DNA of 64,000 nucleotides, taken from NCBI GenBank assembly GCA_030272585.1, contig BSYQ01000013.1:1922001-1986000 (forward strand), read 5' to 3'. The notes under the pieces are model-generated. The model was given only the letters and a program-made list of their open reading frames with translations. It ran no database searches and was not told the origin of the DNA. The DNA is from Bryopsis sp. KO-2023 (taxonomy: Eukaryota > Chlorophyta > Ulvophyceae > Bryopsidales > Bryopsidaceae). Position numbers and translations under genes: made by a program. Positions 8,524-18,927 of this stretch are shown in pieces. Numbering within the stretch: position 1 is the stretch's first letter; each line of letters begins with the position of its first letter.

Positions 8524-11175
8524 ATGGCTGACCGTGAACACGCATTGGCAGTGCGCGAGCCTCAAGTTGAAGAGCCAGGGATTGAACCTGAGTTCGATGA
8601 GGAATTGCCTGACGCACCCAATGTTGTGTATCAACAAATAAACGTCCAGAACATCCACAATGTCCAGCAAGCAGCTGTCGACATAGACATGGGAGCTGAT
8701 GCGGAAGCCTTAAGAGAGGATGTGGATGCGGTCCATGACCGTGTGGACGATTTAGCCCACGGGCTAAGGGGTCACCTGCAGCAAGTTGACCAGACACTGG
8801 GGCAGAGGCTAGCCCATGCTGAGGCCTCTGTGTCGAACCAACTGGCTGGCGCATCAGAGGTGATCGGGCAGGCGCTGGAAACACAGCACCAGCATGCGCA
8901 ACAGGTTGAGGCCACACAGCATGCGGTGGTGTCGCAACAGCAGAAGCTGGCTTCAGTAGCGGCTCAACATAGTCGATACGAGCAGAGGCTATTACGCCAA
9001 GATATCGACCATAGAAAAGAAAGAGCCGAGATCAAAGCTTCTGTGGACGCAATAACGAGGAGAATGGATGCCGCAGACATTCTAGCGGACTCTCGTTTTG
9101 CTGACCTAAAAGAAGCAACTGAAGCATCAGCACTTCAGTTAAAACAACTCTCCGAGTTATCCCTTGTTCAAGGGCGGAGAATTGAAGGCTTATTAGGAAC
9201 TGTTGCGGATTCCAACGAAAAAGTCGAACGGACTCTAGAATTGTTTCGGGAGTCCTTGCACAAACAAGGTGCTGAGGTGAAGCGTTTGCAGAGCTCCAGA
9301 GTAGCAATTCAAAAAGATTTGATTGCCTTGGAGAAAAAGGCATCCAAAACCTGGGATCAGCAGCAAGATGCAGCTGATGTGGTTGCCTTAAGATTATCTG
9401 GCCTGGAACGAAGCATGGAGGATGTGAGTGGCGGAAGTCAGAGTGCCCAAAGTGGAAGTGATGCTCGAGCAGTATCACCAGAGCGTGAAGAATCAACTTC
9501 CCCTGAGCCTGAGGACTCAGCCTTTGGAATGCCGCTGCCGAAGAAATCAGTAAAGCAGTTGGCTGCATCATGGCCGCCACTAGACCAGAGCTTCGCGGTA
9601 GGGATGGTTGGGGCAGGAACCTCAACGATACCGGCTCCTCCAGCAGTACAGGTCGAGGAGGGTGAAATTGTTGCTGCAGAAGCACCACCATGCACTGCAG
9701 TGGACAGCGCACCAGACGTTGATTTCACATTCCCTCAGTTGATACCTCCAAGTACAAGAGCTCAGCCTGGAGTACGCATCTCAGAACCCGACTCTGCCGA
9801 TGGATCACGTAGACCCACACGAACTAACCCAAGAGTTCTCTCCTCAGCAGAAGTGTTATATCAAATTGACCTTGAGCGTGCTAAGGCACAGGTCAGAGAA
9901 GAGAAAGGAAAAGAACCCATGCAGATCCCCACACGTACTGGAAGATTGGGACTTGGGTTAAGTGCTTTGGGAGCAAGGGTAGAAAATAATCCCTTTGCTG
10001 CACTTGGTTCATATGAGTCTACTGGTGGACCCAGTCGAGTTCCTCGCATGCGAGGTAACTTTGGAGACCCTGGTGATGACGACCCCGATGATGATGGCGG
10101 TGATGATTACCGCGACAGACGAAACCGCCCACCTTCCCGCATTCCAGGTGCGCCTGATGGCGGTGGAGGTGGTGGCGGCGGTGGAGATGGTGGAGGCGGT
10201 GGACCTCCCGGTGGACCTCCTGGTGGAGGTGGAGGGGGAGGTGGCGCTGGACCAGCAGGCCCAGGACCTCCTAGGCAAGGACAGTGGTTGCCTAGCACCG
10301 TCAAGTTGCAAATGCCTCGCGCATTTAACGGAAGTGGAGAACCAAAAGCCCGTAAATGGCAAGTGCTCATGACGCGGTACTTGAGAACCTGCGGAGTGCA
10401 TGAAGCACAGTGGCAGTCGATTATGGCCACTAACCTTTATGGGGCTGCCTCGGATTGGTTAACGATGCAAGAGTTGAAAATTCACCGAGGTGAAAGACCA
10501 CCCTTCCGTGACTGGATGGACTTCATGGATGGCTTAGCTACAGCTTTCGAATTCTCTAGTGATCGAGATGAAGCGTGGCGTGACCTCCATAAACTCAAGC
10601 AGACTGGAACCGTGAAACAGTTTGTAAAAGAGTTTCAGCGGTTAGTCTTGAGGATTCCAGACCTCGAAGAGGATCACCAGTATTTGCTCTTCGTGGATGG
10701 ACTTAAGAGTGAAGTTCAGAAGTTAGTCGCAGCAACGGTACCTCGAGATGTCGAGGCCGCCATCATATCCGCCGAACGATTGGAAGCCCTTGGAGTTGGA
10801 ACACAAGGCCAAGGAGGGCAAACCAATCAGAAAAAGAAAGGAGTCTGGCGTGGTGGAAGAAAGAAGAAAGGCCAGAATCAGGGTCAGCAGCAGCAGAACC
10901 CCACACCACCAGCCCAAGCACCACCACAAGCTGCCGCAGGAGTGCAACAGCAGCAGCAACAGCAACAAGGACGAGGAGGAGGACGTGGTGGTGGTGGACG
11001 TGGACGCGGTGGTGGTAACCGTGGAAGAGGACAAGCCAATCAGGGAAGACAGAACCCCCAGGGGGGAGGGGGATATAGTTGTTATCTTTGTGGAAAGAAG
11101 GGTCACCCTGTGAGGCAATGTCCTAGATTGGAGGAGGTGAAAAACCTCCCCGATGTAAAAAAAATGTTAAACTGA
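8524..11175 (+). CDS. Gag polyprotein, copy A (883 aa)
   Basis: The structural polyprotein that forms the retrotransposon particle. From N to C: an unusually long N-terminal region with predicted coiled coil (about residues 40-270), a Ser/Pro/acidic linker, a Gly/Pro-rich stretch (about 530-580), and a Retrotrans_gag-type capsid domain around residues 590-760 (start RAFNGSG; WRDLHKLKQTGTVKQFVKEF). A Gln-rich and Arg/Gly-rich tail ends in one CCHC zinc knuckle CYLCGKKGHPVRQC, which binds RNA. Length is large for a Gypsy Gag, owing to the coiled coil. The start is the first ATG after the leader. The copy B protein has the same length and is nearly identical. The ORF ends at a TGA directly after a -1 slippery heptamer. 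Confidence 0.95.
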   Translation: MADREHALAVREPQVEEPGIEPEFDEELPDAPNVVYQQINVQNIHNVQQAAVDIDMGADAEALREDVDAVHDRVDDLAHGLRGHLQQVDQTLGQRLAHAEASVSNQLAGASEVIGQALETQHQHAQQVEATQHAVVSQQQKLASVAAQHSRYEQRLLRQDIDHRKERAEIKASVDAITRRMDAADILADSRFADLKEATEASALQLKQLSELSLVQGRRIEGLLGTVADSNEKVERTLELFRESLHKQGAEVKRLQSSRVAIQKDLIALEKKASKTWDQQQDAADVVALRLSGLERSMEDVSGGSQSAQSGSDARAVSPEREESTSPEPEDSAFGMPLPKKSVKQLAASWPPLDQSFAVGMVGAGTSTIPAPPAVQVEEGEIVAAEAPPCTAVDSAPDVDFTFPQLIPPSTRAQPGVRISEPDSADGSRRPTRTNPRVLSSAEVLYQIDLERAKAQVREEKGKEPMQIPTRTGRLGLGLSALGARVENNPFAALGSYESTGGPSRVPRMRGNFGDPGDDDPDDDGGDDYRDRRNRPPSRIPGAPDGGGGGGGGGDGGGGGPPGGPPGGGGGGGGAGPAGPGPPRQGQWLPSTVKLQMPRAFNGSGEPKARKWQVLMTRYLRTCGVHEAQWQSIMATNLYGAASDWLTMQELKIHRGERPPFRDWMDFMDGLATAFEFSSDRDEAWRDLHKLKQTGTVKQFVKEFQRLVLRIPDLEEDHQYLLFVDGLKSEVQKLVAATVPRDVEAAIISAERLEALGVGTQGQGGQTNQKKKGVWRGGRKKKGQNQGQQQQNPTPPAQAPPQAAAGVQQQQQQQQGRGGGRGGGGRGRGGGNRGRGQANQGRQNPQGGGGYSCYLCGKKGHPVRQCPRLEEVKNLPDVKKMLN
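11166..11172 (+). promoter_or_regulatory. Putative -1 ribosomal frameshift site, copy A
   Basis: G TTA AAC in gag frame is followed immediately by the gag stop TGA. A -1 slip re-pairs on GTT AAA and enters the pol frame (CTG ACC ...), which stays open from here to the pol ORF. GUUAAAC is a documented -1 slippery heptamer. An A AAA AAA run (11157-11163) lies just upstream but is not conserved in copy B, whereas GTTAAAC is. Confidence 0.7.
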
Positions 11176-14100
11176 CCGCCAGGCAGGAAACTGCTTCGTC
11201 TGAGCCTGGCCGACGCAAACGTCGTAAGCGAAACAGAGTTCGTAGGCGGCGTAGGAAGCGAAGATCAAAAGTAGGTGCCTCGAAAAAGGTTTGTACTCAC
11301 AGCGGAAAACCTGAGGAGCGGACTAGTACACCGCGTGAAGAGAGAACAGAGACACTCTCCACATCTACCCAATCGGCACATGACAACTGCGATTGGAAAA
11401 ATGAACAGAAGGAAAGCACACCGGATGAGATGGACGCGCCTCATGCGTCATCTGCATCTCTTCCCTCTGTTAGTGAATCTGTGGGCTCATTGGAGTCGCA
11501 GAGTAGTCTACAGGAGTCCCTGCCTGCAGACGTAGACGATAGTGGGTCAGAAACAACCCAACGGTCTACCACAGAGCGAGTTAATGTGTCAGAAGTTCGA
11601 TCAACTTCGTCAACCAAGGGTGACACATGCCCTCTGTTAAAAATTCAAGAAGTGCCTGTGAGAGGGTACGAAGTAAAAGCACGGATCAAGACCACGGACC
11701 TTTATGCATTCATTGATTGTGGAAGTACCGCAAATTATATCAATGATAAGGTAGCGCGTGATCTCGGGTTGTCGATTACACCAAGCTCCAAGAGAGCAAT
11801 GTTGGCAAACGGAGATATTAAAGAACTGGCTGGCAGCTGTAACAACCTCCGAGTAAAGATAGGAGGGCTGAAGTGCAAAATGAAAGCGGATCTGTTCCCA
11901 GACCTTGGTTATGACCTAATATTGGGCATGCCTTGGTTGCAGAAAGAAAACCCCCGCATAGACTTTCAGCAAAATGAGATTTCAGTTTGCAAAAACAGCC
12001 AAGTGTTTCATCTTCCGTTGCGTCATCCAACCCAAGAGAGTATTGAACCTGAACGAAAAGTACAGTCGATACTGCAAGAAGTGCCAGTGACTGAGTGTTC
12101 AGCTAAACGAATGATGCGTCATCTCAAAACAGAGACAGCATTCATGGTTGTAGTGCAAGAGTCTGAAGAGAAAGCTTTAGGCCAACATGAATTGCCTGAC
12201 GCAATAGAGCGAACACAGCCATTCAACACTGAGGATGAGATTGGTAAACTTATTCGTTCAGACACCCCTGCCGAAATTGAAAAGGTGGTAGAAACACACC
12301 GTGGTGTGTTCCCTCGTGATTTACCCCCAGGGATCCCTCCGAAGAGAAAAGGTCATGAGTTTAAGATAGACCTGGAGGATCCAACACCTATCCATCGTCC
12401 AATATACAAGCTTTCACCAGCAGAGCTGGATGAAGTGAAAGCACAAGTGGACTACCTTCTGGAACAGAAGAAAATCAAACCATCCGAGTCCCCTTGGGGC
12501 GCGCCAATCCTATTTGTACCGAAAAAGGATGGAGGCTTAAGGATGTGTGTGGATTACAGGTGGATCAATAAGGTGACGGTGAAAAACCGGTATCCTTTAC
12601 CCCTGCCAGAAGAATTGATGGATAGAGTGTTCAAAGCCAAAGTGTTCTCAAAGTTAGATCTGCGATCAGGCTATTGGCAATTTCCAGTAAGGCCATCTGA
12701 TACAGATAAAACAGCGTTCCGCACGAGATACGGTCACTTTGAGTTTTTGGTAGCGCCTTTTGGGCTAACCAATTGCCCAGCGCAATTCCAAACTCTAGTG
12801 CAAGACCTACTCACAGAGTTTTTAGATGATTTTGTTGTTGTCTTTATTGATGACATACTCATCTTCTCTGAAAACATGGAACAGCATGCCGAACACTTAG
12901 AGAAAGTCCTGTCGCGACTAGCAGAATATCAGCTTTTTGCTAAGGCAAGTAAAAGTGAGCTGGCTGTCGCAACAGTAGACTATCTTGGCTACCGCATTAG
13001 CGGAAGTGGGTTAAAACCACAGGAACAAAAAGTGAAGGCAGTGAAGGAGTGGAAGGAACTACAGAGTGTTAGTGATGTACGTAGTTTCCTTGGAATGGTT
13101 TCATACTACAGGAAATTCATTCCCCAGTTTGCACATGTTGCTGGACCACTCCATGACTTAGTGAAAAAAGACCATCCCTGGAGATGGGGACAGGTTGAGC
13201 GTGGCGCATTCAATGAATTGAAAAAGCGTCTAAGTCAAGCTCCCGTCCTTATTTTTCCAGATGCGTCACTGCCTTACACTGTGATCACTGATGCGTCGAA
13301 TGAGGCCATCGGTGCCGTGTTAACACAGGATCACGGAGAGGGGCTACAGCCAATAGCTTACCTCTCACGTAGATTCAAGCCTGCCGAGCTTAACTATGCA
13401 CCATACGATAAAGAGTTGTGTGCAATATGTTATGCGATGGTGCAGTGGAGACATTATCTAGAAGGTTGTGCGGGTGGAGTAACAGTGTTCACTGACCACC
13501 AACCTCTGACGCATATTCTGTCGCAGAGGAACCTTTCTAGAACCCAAGCAAGATGGCTTGAGGCGGGGTACCTGACTTCGATCAACCCCAAGATCTCCTA
13601 TATCAAAGGCAAGGCTAATGTGTTAGCAGATGCTCTCTCCCGCAGTGTTCCTAAGCCCGTGGAAACTGCGATGAACATTTCCACTTGGCAAGTGCATCAA
13701 GCAAGCCAAGACGAGTGGAAACAAGCCCTCCAAGCTGATAACTCCTTGGTGAAGATATTGCGGAAGCTTGAGAGTGGCGAGGAAGTTGAGGGATATTTCC
13801 TCAGAGAGGGAATACTCTGGACGGTCCCAAAGAGAGGGTTAGTCGAGAAAGTGGTGGTTCCTAAAGGCCAGCGTAATAAGATCATGAAGGAGTGCCATGA
13901 GACACCTTCAGCAGGCCATACAGGACCAGCGCGAACAGGAGAAATCCTAGCGCGGCGATATTGGTGGAAGGGGTGGATGAATGAGTTGAAGGCATTTGTG
14001 CGCGAATGCCCTGTGTGCCAACAAATAAAGGCTGACACACAGAAGCCTATGGGCTTACTTCAACCCCTGCCAATACCTGAGCGGAAGTGGGAGCAGATTA

Positions 14101-15170
14101 CCACTGACTTGGTGACAGATCTACCAGCATCCAATGGGTTTAGTGCTGTAGCTGTCTTTGTCGATAGACTTACCAAGTTTGTGCATTTCGCCCCATGTAC
14201 TAAAGAGATTACCGCTGCAGGATACGCCCAACTTTTTATCGAACATGTTTACCGCAACCATGGCCTACCTAAAGTGATTGTGTCTGATAGAGACCCTCGC
14301 TTTACCAGCAAGTTCTGGCAGACGCTTTTTAAAGCTCTGGGTACAGAGATTCGTATGAGTACAGCTTACCACCCTCAGACGGATGGGCAGAGTGAGGTTA
14401 CCATACGTACTCTGGAAAATTTTCTAAGGCCATATGCTGAGAGGTATCCCCATAAGTGGGTTGAGTATTTACCTACAGCAGAGTTTGCAGCAAACAATGC
14501 AGTGAATGCGAGTACAGGGTTCGCACCTGCATACTTGATGTATGGGTACCATCCAGAAACACCAAACATTGGTGGGACGGCAACGCAATTTCAAGTGGAA
14601 GCAGTTAAGACTATGGTAGCACGGATGGCACAGGACTTAGATACCGCAAAAGCATATTACTCTAGAGCACAACACAGAATGTGTGTGAGTGCAAACAAGA
14701 AGAGGAAAGATATTGCTTTTGAGAAAGGGGATAAAGTCCTGATAAAAAGCCGTTTTATTCCGTTGGCTGCTTTGAACAAAGTGAGTCCCAAACTGCGCCG
14801 TCGATTTGTGGGTCCCTTTGAAATTGTGGAGAAAATATCAAAGGTGGCTTACAGAGTTCAACTTCCGGAAACATGGCTCATTCACCCAGTGTTTCATGTT
14901 TCTAAGTTCAAGCGTTATCACGCCTCGAGTGATAACAGCAGGCAAATACAACCTCCAGAAGGAGAGTTGATTGGTAGCGAAGTAGAGTATGAGGTCGAAA
15001 ATATCCTAAGGGCTAGAGGTAAACGCAATCGTGAATACCTAGTGCTGTGGAAAGGATACGATCTACTTGACGCTACTTGGGAACCTGAAGCTAATCTGGT
15101 TAACGCACCAGATATACTTCGCGCATTTAAAGAGAAAGAAAGAAAAGAGTTGCAGAAAGGAAGAGAATAG
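11173..15170 (+). CDS. Pol polyprotein, copy A (protease-RT-RNase H-integrase-chromodomain)
   Basis: Provides the enzymes for retrotransposition. The frame is open from the frameshift site through an Arg/Lys-rich linker to an internal ATG at 11430; residue numbers here count from that ATG. Retropepsin: D96-C-G-S (FIDCGST) and ILGMPW. Reverse transcriptase: KLDLRSGYWQ and FIDD at 472-475 (the YxDD box, with Phe replacing Tyr). RNase H: ITDAS near 621. Integrase: HHCC zinc domain about 820-865 (CPVCQQ), then the DDE core (TTDLVTD; VSDRDPRF; HPQTDGQSE). A chromodomain sits at about 1187-1240 (YLVLWKGY, TWEP), which in chromoviruses directs insertion toward marked chromatin. No internal stop is seen, so the protein is apparently functional. 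Confidence 0.95.
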
Positions 15171-15619
15171 GGAAACAGAGTGTTTGATGGCTAAGGTGGA
15201 ACTCCTTATAGCAAGGGGGCGCGAAAAAGGATACCTTAGAAAAACTCTGTCGACTTCCAAACCAACTCTTTAACTTTAATGCGTTAGGTGCCTAAGTTAT
15301 TTGGCTGGCGCAGTAAGTGTAGCTTCAGTAGTACTTTAAAAACCGGGCAAACGATGTCACATTCGAGATAGTGTGGTTGTTCCGAGAAAACCCCTATCAA
15401 GTGACGTGTTGAGGTGGTCTTGACGAGACTCCAACCGAGCAAAACGTTGGTGTCTCACCCCAATAACCCAACGAGGAAAGTGTACGAGTCACCCAGCCTT
15501 ATAAGCGCAGCCCTCGAACCATTTTGCCCTAGTGTTTGTGTAAACGGAGCGAGCTCCTGAGTGAAAAAGAGTCTAAAGACGCACAAACCGTTGTTATTTC
15601 TTTCTTTCCGACAAACATA

Positions 15620-17230
15620 ATGGCTGCCGACACACCCGCCGCAATTATTGCGAGGTTGGAAGCGGAGGTAGCTCAAAAAGAAGAGGAGCTGCAGCACTTT
15701 GTTACGACCGCAGAGGAGGTGCTGCAGAACAATGAGGCCTTAACCCGGCAGCTCTCAGAGTTGAGTGACCGGACGAAAGCAGCTGAGGCTGCGAAGGAGG
15801 CAGCGGAGAAAGCCAAGGAAAAGGCGGAGGCGGAAAAGAAAGAAGCGGAGGACAAGACTAAGGTCTTGGAAGAAAAATTGGAAGCCATGAAGCTGAAGAA
15901 GCAGCGGTTCCAATCTCACATGATGGCTAACCATCGTGAGAATGACCTCCGCAAGCAAGCTCTCGGGGGAATGGTGGATCGATTTACCGCGGTAGAGGAA
16001 ACGCTGCAGCGAGCTGTAGCAACCGCGTGGAGTGCAGCAGCCAACAACCTTAAGAAGGAATTGGCAGAACAAGAGCTGCAGATCGATTTGCTGGGAGAGT
16101 CCCTCAGAGACGGCTCTGAAAAACTTCAAGTGCAGAGCGAAACAACGGACAAGATGCTGCGTTTGAACCCGGCGGTACCAGCACCACGGGTACGCGAAGA
16201 ACTGGATCGCCAAGTCCAAGTTCTGTTGTCAAACGCAACACTTGATCTGGAACCGTCCAAGGACGATGATGCGGGAGGCTCAAGCAAGGGCCAGGGGAAA
16301 GGGAAAAACAAACGTCCAAGCTCGCCGTGTAGGGATGAAGATCCACACGGAAAGAGAAGGCGAGAGGACGGTGACGATGAAGGTGGTGAGCCACCGAGGG
16401 ATCGTATGCCTGGAGATGCAGCAAGAGCCAACTTGTTACTCAAGTTAAAGGCTGCCGCATTAAAGACTCCAGCACCCTCACAACCAGCGCCAACAGTTCA
16501 GACTCCCGGAGATGAGGCTACCGCAATAGCACCGGGGGAGGACTTATTCGACATGCGAGAGGAGGAGCTTTTGGACTTGGATTTTAACGAAGAAATTGAC
16601 TTCGGCAGTCCACCTCCTAGGCTCGAAGGTCCTAGTTCTGAACTGGAGGACGGGGAAATAAGGAATGATGAAGGGCCAAGCCAGGTGACAGAGGTTCAGC
16701 GTGCGGTCCATCCACCGTTGGAGTTAGCTCCAACAGAAGCAGCACTTCGGGCTTTCCGAGAAAAGGTTAAGCTCAGAAGACTAAGGGCGGCTGCTCAGAA
16801 CAAAGTGGATGCTGCACCCAGCGAAGTGAACCTGTCACGGGAGGATATCGAGGAGGCTTGCAACCCCATCACTGCGTCAGAGAAATGGCCGAAGGTCCAA
16901 TATACTAACCCCAGGGACCGAGCCTTGCAAAATTACCGCGGCAACCGGCACTTTCACGAGTTGCCCATGTGCATTTGGTGCGGGAGAAGCCCAATGCAAG
17001 CAAGTGCTCAGCGGCTGACGCAGAAGAAGTATTCCGTCCTTCCTTGTGGGTATCACCTTGTGTGTGATGCTCATTGGTTGGCATACTCGATGCTGGGGCG
17101 CATCGTCACGGCGGTCCAAAAAGTCGCGGAAGTGGACAACAAGTCCATCGCCACCGTCTCCCCATTCTCTCTACCTGCCCATATGTTGTACACGCTCGAC
17201 GTTCGAAGAAATCCCTCCGTTCCCGGCTGA
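15620..17230 (+). CDS. Third ORF of copy A: coiled-coil / zinc-binding protein, frameshifted near its end
   Basis: A protein of 536 aa from the ATG at 15620 (the frame is open from 15536). I do not recognise the family. It has a Glu/Lys/Ala-rich coiled coil (about 1-130), a second helical region, a basic NLS-like cluster (GKRRRED, about residue 255), acidic linkers, and a C-terminal Cys/His cluster (CIWC, then LPCGYHLVCDAH) like a RING or treble-clef zinc domain. It sits where env lies in some Gypsy elements, but no membrane segment or signal peptide is visible, so it is not an obvious envelope. Compared with copy B, copy A lacks 5 nt around 17,192, which shifts the frame and removes the last ~70 residues, including a second CxxC (HCNMC). 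It may be translated from a spliced RNA (inference). Confidence 0.75.
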   Translation: MAADTPAAIIARLEAEVAQKEEELQHFVTTAEEVLQNNEALTRQLSELSDRTKAAEAAKEAAEKAKEKAEAEKKEAEDKTKVLEEKLEAMKLKKQRFQSHMMANHRENDLRKQALGGMVDRFTAVEETLQRAVATAWSAAANNLKKELAEQELQIDLLGESLRDGSEKLQVQSETTDKMLRLNPAVPAPRVREELDRQVQVLLSNATLDLEPSKDDDAGGSSKGQGKGKNKRPSSPCRDEDPHGKRRREDGDDEGGEPPRDRMPGDAARANLLLKLKAAALKTPAPSQPAPTVQTPGDEATAIAPGEDLFDMREEELLDLDFNEEIDFGSPPPRLEGPSSELEDGEIRNDEGPSQVTEVQRAVHPPLELAPTEAALRAFREKVKLRRLRAAAQNKVDAAPSEVNLSREDIEEACNPITASEKWPKVQYTNPRDRALQNYRGNRHFHELPMCIWCGRSPMQASAQRLTQKKYSVLPCGYHLVCDAHWLAYSMLGRIVTAVQKVAEVDNKSIATVSPFSLPAHMLYTLDVRRNPSVPG

Positions 17231-17624
17231 GCACGAGAAGTTGCCACACTGCAACATGTGTGTGAAGCGGCAGCTCAAGGTGTCCGGCATCACAAGGGAT
17301 CTGCCATTCCTTAAGTCCAAGAGGGTGGCTGCCGCATTTGATCCCTGTGTCCGGTATCGTGCAGTGCAGCAAGCGCATGCGCAGGAGCAGCGTGCTATTC
17401 AGCAAGCGCAAGCGCCGGAACAGCGTTAAGGAGGAGGGAAAAGGAGTTATCGTCGACCAAGTGTGTGCGTGCAGCAGCTGTCAGAGACGTCAGAGCAAGA
17501 GACAGGTCCAAGACAGTTGGGTGTGGGTATGGGAGTGGGTGAGTTTTGTGTTTGTGTTTTTGTGTTTTTGTTTTTCTTTGTGTTTTGGTGTGCGTGGGCG
17601 CCCACTTTTTGCGGGGGGGGCGTA
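17231..17624 (+). other. Out-of-frame ORF3 tail, GT-rich segment and polypurine tract
   Basis: 17231-17429 is the remainder of the third ORF in a shifted frame (HCNMCVKR ... ending in QAQAPEQR). 17430-17610 is GT-rich noncoding sequence. A G-run (GCGGGGGGGG) lies directly before the 3' LTR and probably serves as the polypurine tract that primes plus-strand DNA synthesis. Confidence 0.7.
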
Positions 17625-18050
17625 TGTTAGTCTTTTAGCGCTATACGAGGTAGTTTGGGATAGAGCCGAGGGTGGCTGACGCATGTGGGTTCACGAGTAA
17701 GACAGATTAGACCCAGAGTTTGGGGCATGCGTCAGCGTACTACACTTAGGGGTACTTAAGAGGCCCACTCGTTGTTTTGACATTCATTCATTCACTTTAC
17801 TTTGTAAGAACTCGGGATTCGTGGGATTGGTGTGTTCCCGCTTGTGTGTGTGTTTGTGTGTGTGTGTTAAGTGTTTGCCTGACGCAATCACTTCCCAATC
17901 CAAGTGCTCTAGTAGCGTTCACAACCGCGCTAGCTAGAGAGTTGTCTAAACCAACAAACCCCACAAGTATACTTGCGTTAGCCAGCAAGTTATCACGAAT
18001 CCAACCAACACAGCCGACCACTATTGCGTCACCCACAAGCTTCACTATCA
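17625..18050 (+). repeat. 3' LTR of copy A
   Basis: 426 bp, apparently identical to the 5' LTR, followed by the target duplication CAAAC. Confidence 0.96.
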
Positions 18051-18132
18051 CAAACCAAGAAAACAAAATGCTCTTACATTTTCAAATGTCCATATGTACA
18101 CCAAAACGGTATAACTGTCACAGCCATACTAT

Positions 18133-18490
18133 GGATCCGATCACGATTTGATCGGTCGCCGATCAAGCAGTGCGACCGATCAAATCGTGATCGGCCGATC
18201 ACCGATCTGATCGGTCGCCGATCAGGTCTGGCAGGGCCGATCATCGATCAAGATCGGCCGATCACCGATCTGATCGGCCGCCCTACTTGATCGGCAGTTT
18301 TTGATCGGCCTGATCGTGATCGGCCGATCAAAAACTGCCGATCAGGTGCCGAAAGGGTGCGGCGCTTGATCGAGATCGTGATCGTGATCGGCGCGATCGA
18401 CTATAATCGGCTTGCGCCGATCATGATCGGCGCAACACCGATCATGATCGGTGGGTCGTCTGCGTCAAGAATCGATCATTGATCGCGGGT
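18133..18490. repeat. Left subterminal GATCGG array of the hAT element
   Basis: Many copies of GATCGG/CCGATC, often as the palindrome TGATCGGCCGATCA, in both orientations. In characterised hAT elements, subterminal hexamer repeats are the transposase binding sites; that role is inferred here. Confidence 0.85.
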
Positions 18491-18539
18491 GAGATGCAGG
18501 TGAGTCACGCGGGCACATCGCATGTTCGGTTGCTGTTAA

Positions 18540-18926
18540 TCTGGTGAGCGTTTAACTCCACGTCTTATCAGCGCCCCGTTCGAAATGGGCCGGCATGGAA
18601 AAAGAAAAGCGCTCGTCACCCCTGCGAGGTCGGGGCAACGCCCACACACGTCCCAGAGCAGACCAGTTCCGACCGGATCTGGAAGCGGGGGGTTGGAACC
18701 TCGTCGCCAGGGCAGCGTTCCATCCGTGGGGCCGCAGGGGTCGGGGCAAGCATCTGACCTGACCAACAGTGCGTTACTCCCTGATCTGTTCCGCCTTGTT
18801 GTACTCTTATGGTTTTGTGGGGGGGTGAGGTGTTCCCTTGTTGGATTGTGTGAGGTGCTTGTGCTTTCTCCAGTTGTTCTGGTTCTGCTTTTATGAGGTG
18901 TTTGTCCTGTCCTGCCCTGCCCTGCA
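18540..18926 (+). other. Probable upstream exon(s)/intron of the hAT transposase
   Basis: The transposase frame opens right after a strong acceptor (CCCTGCAG, ending 18927), so at least one upstream exon is expected. Open sequence from 18585 and donor-like GTGAGG at about 18825 are candidates, but the phase of that donor does not fit the frame opening, so I leave the first exon unresolved. Confidence 0.4.
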
Positions 18927-18927
18927 G

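Larger units (their letters stand above)
7953..18050 (+). mobile_element. Full-length Ty3/Gypsy chromovirus (copy A)
   Basis: A complete LTR retrotransposon. Two 426-bp LTRs look identical by eye and begin TGTTAG and end CTATCA. The element is flanked by a 5-bp target duplication CAAAC (7948-7952 and 18051-18055). Inside, in order, are a primer-binding site, gag, protease-RT-RNase H-integrase-chromodomain, a third ORF, and a G-rich tract against the 3' LTR. The domain order and integrase-terminal chromodomain place it among chromoviruses of Ty3/Gypsy. gag and pol are intact, so it could be active; the third ORF carries a frameshift relative to copy B. Confidence 0.97.

Noticed and set aside
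8125..8917. Long - strand frames over the LTR and start of gag (also at 29455-30283)
   Set aside because: Shadows of the + strand gag and LTR; they recur in both copies only because the DNA is repeated.
10009..10430. Proline-rich and Ser/Thr-rich frames opposite the Gag Gly/Pro linker
   Set aside because: Complementary-strand artefacts of GGN/CCN codon runs.
15536..17230. Third ORF of copy A as a retroviral envelope
   Set aside because: No signal peptide, no transmembrane segment, and strongly coiled-coil and charged; position alone is not evidence.
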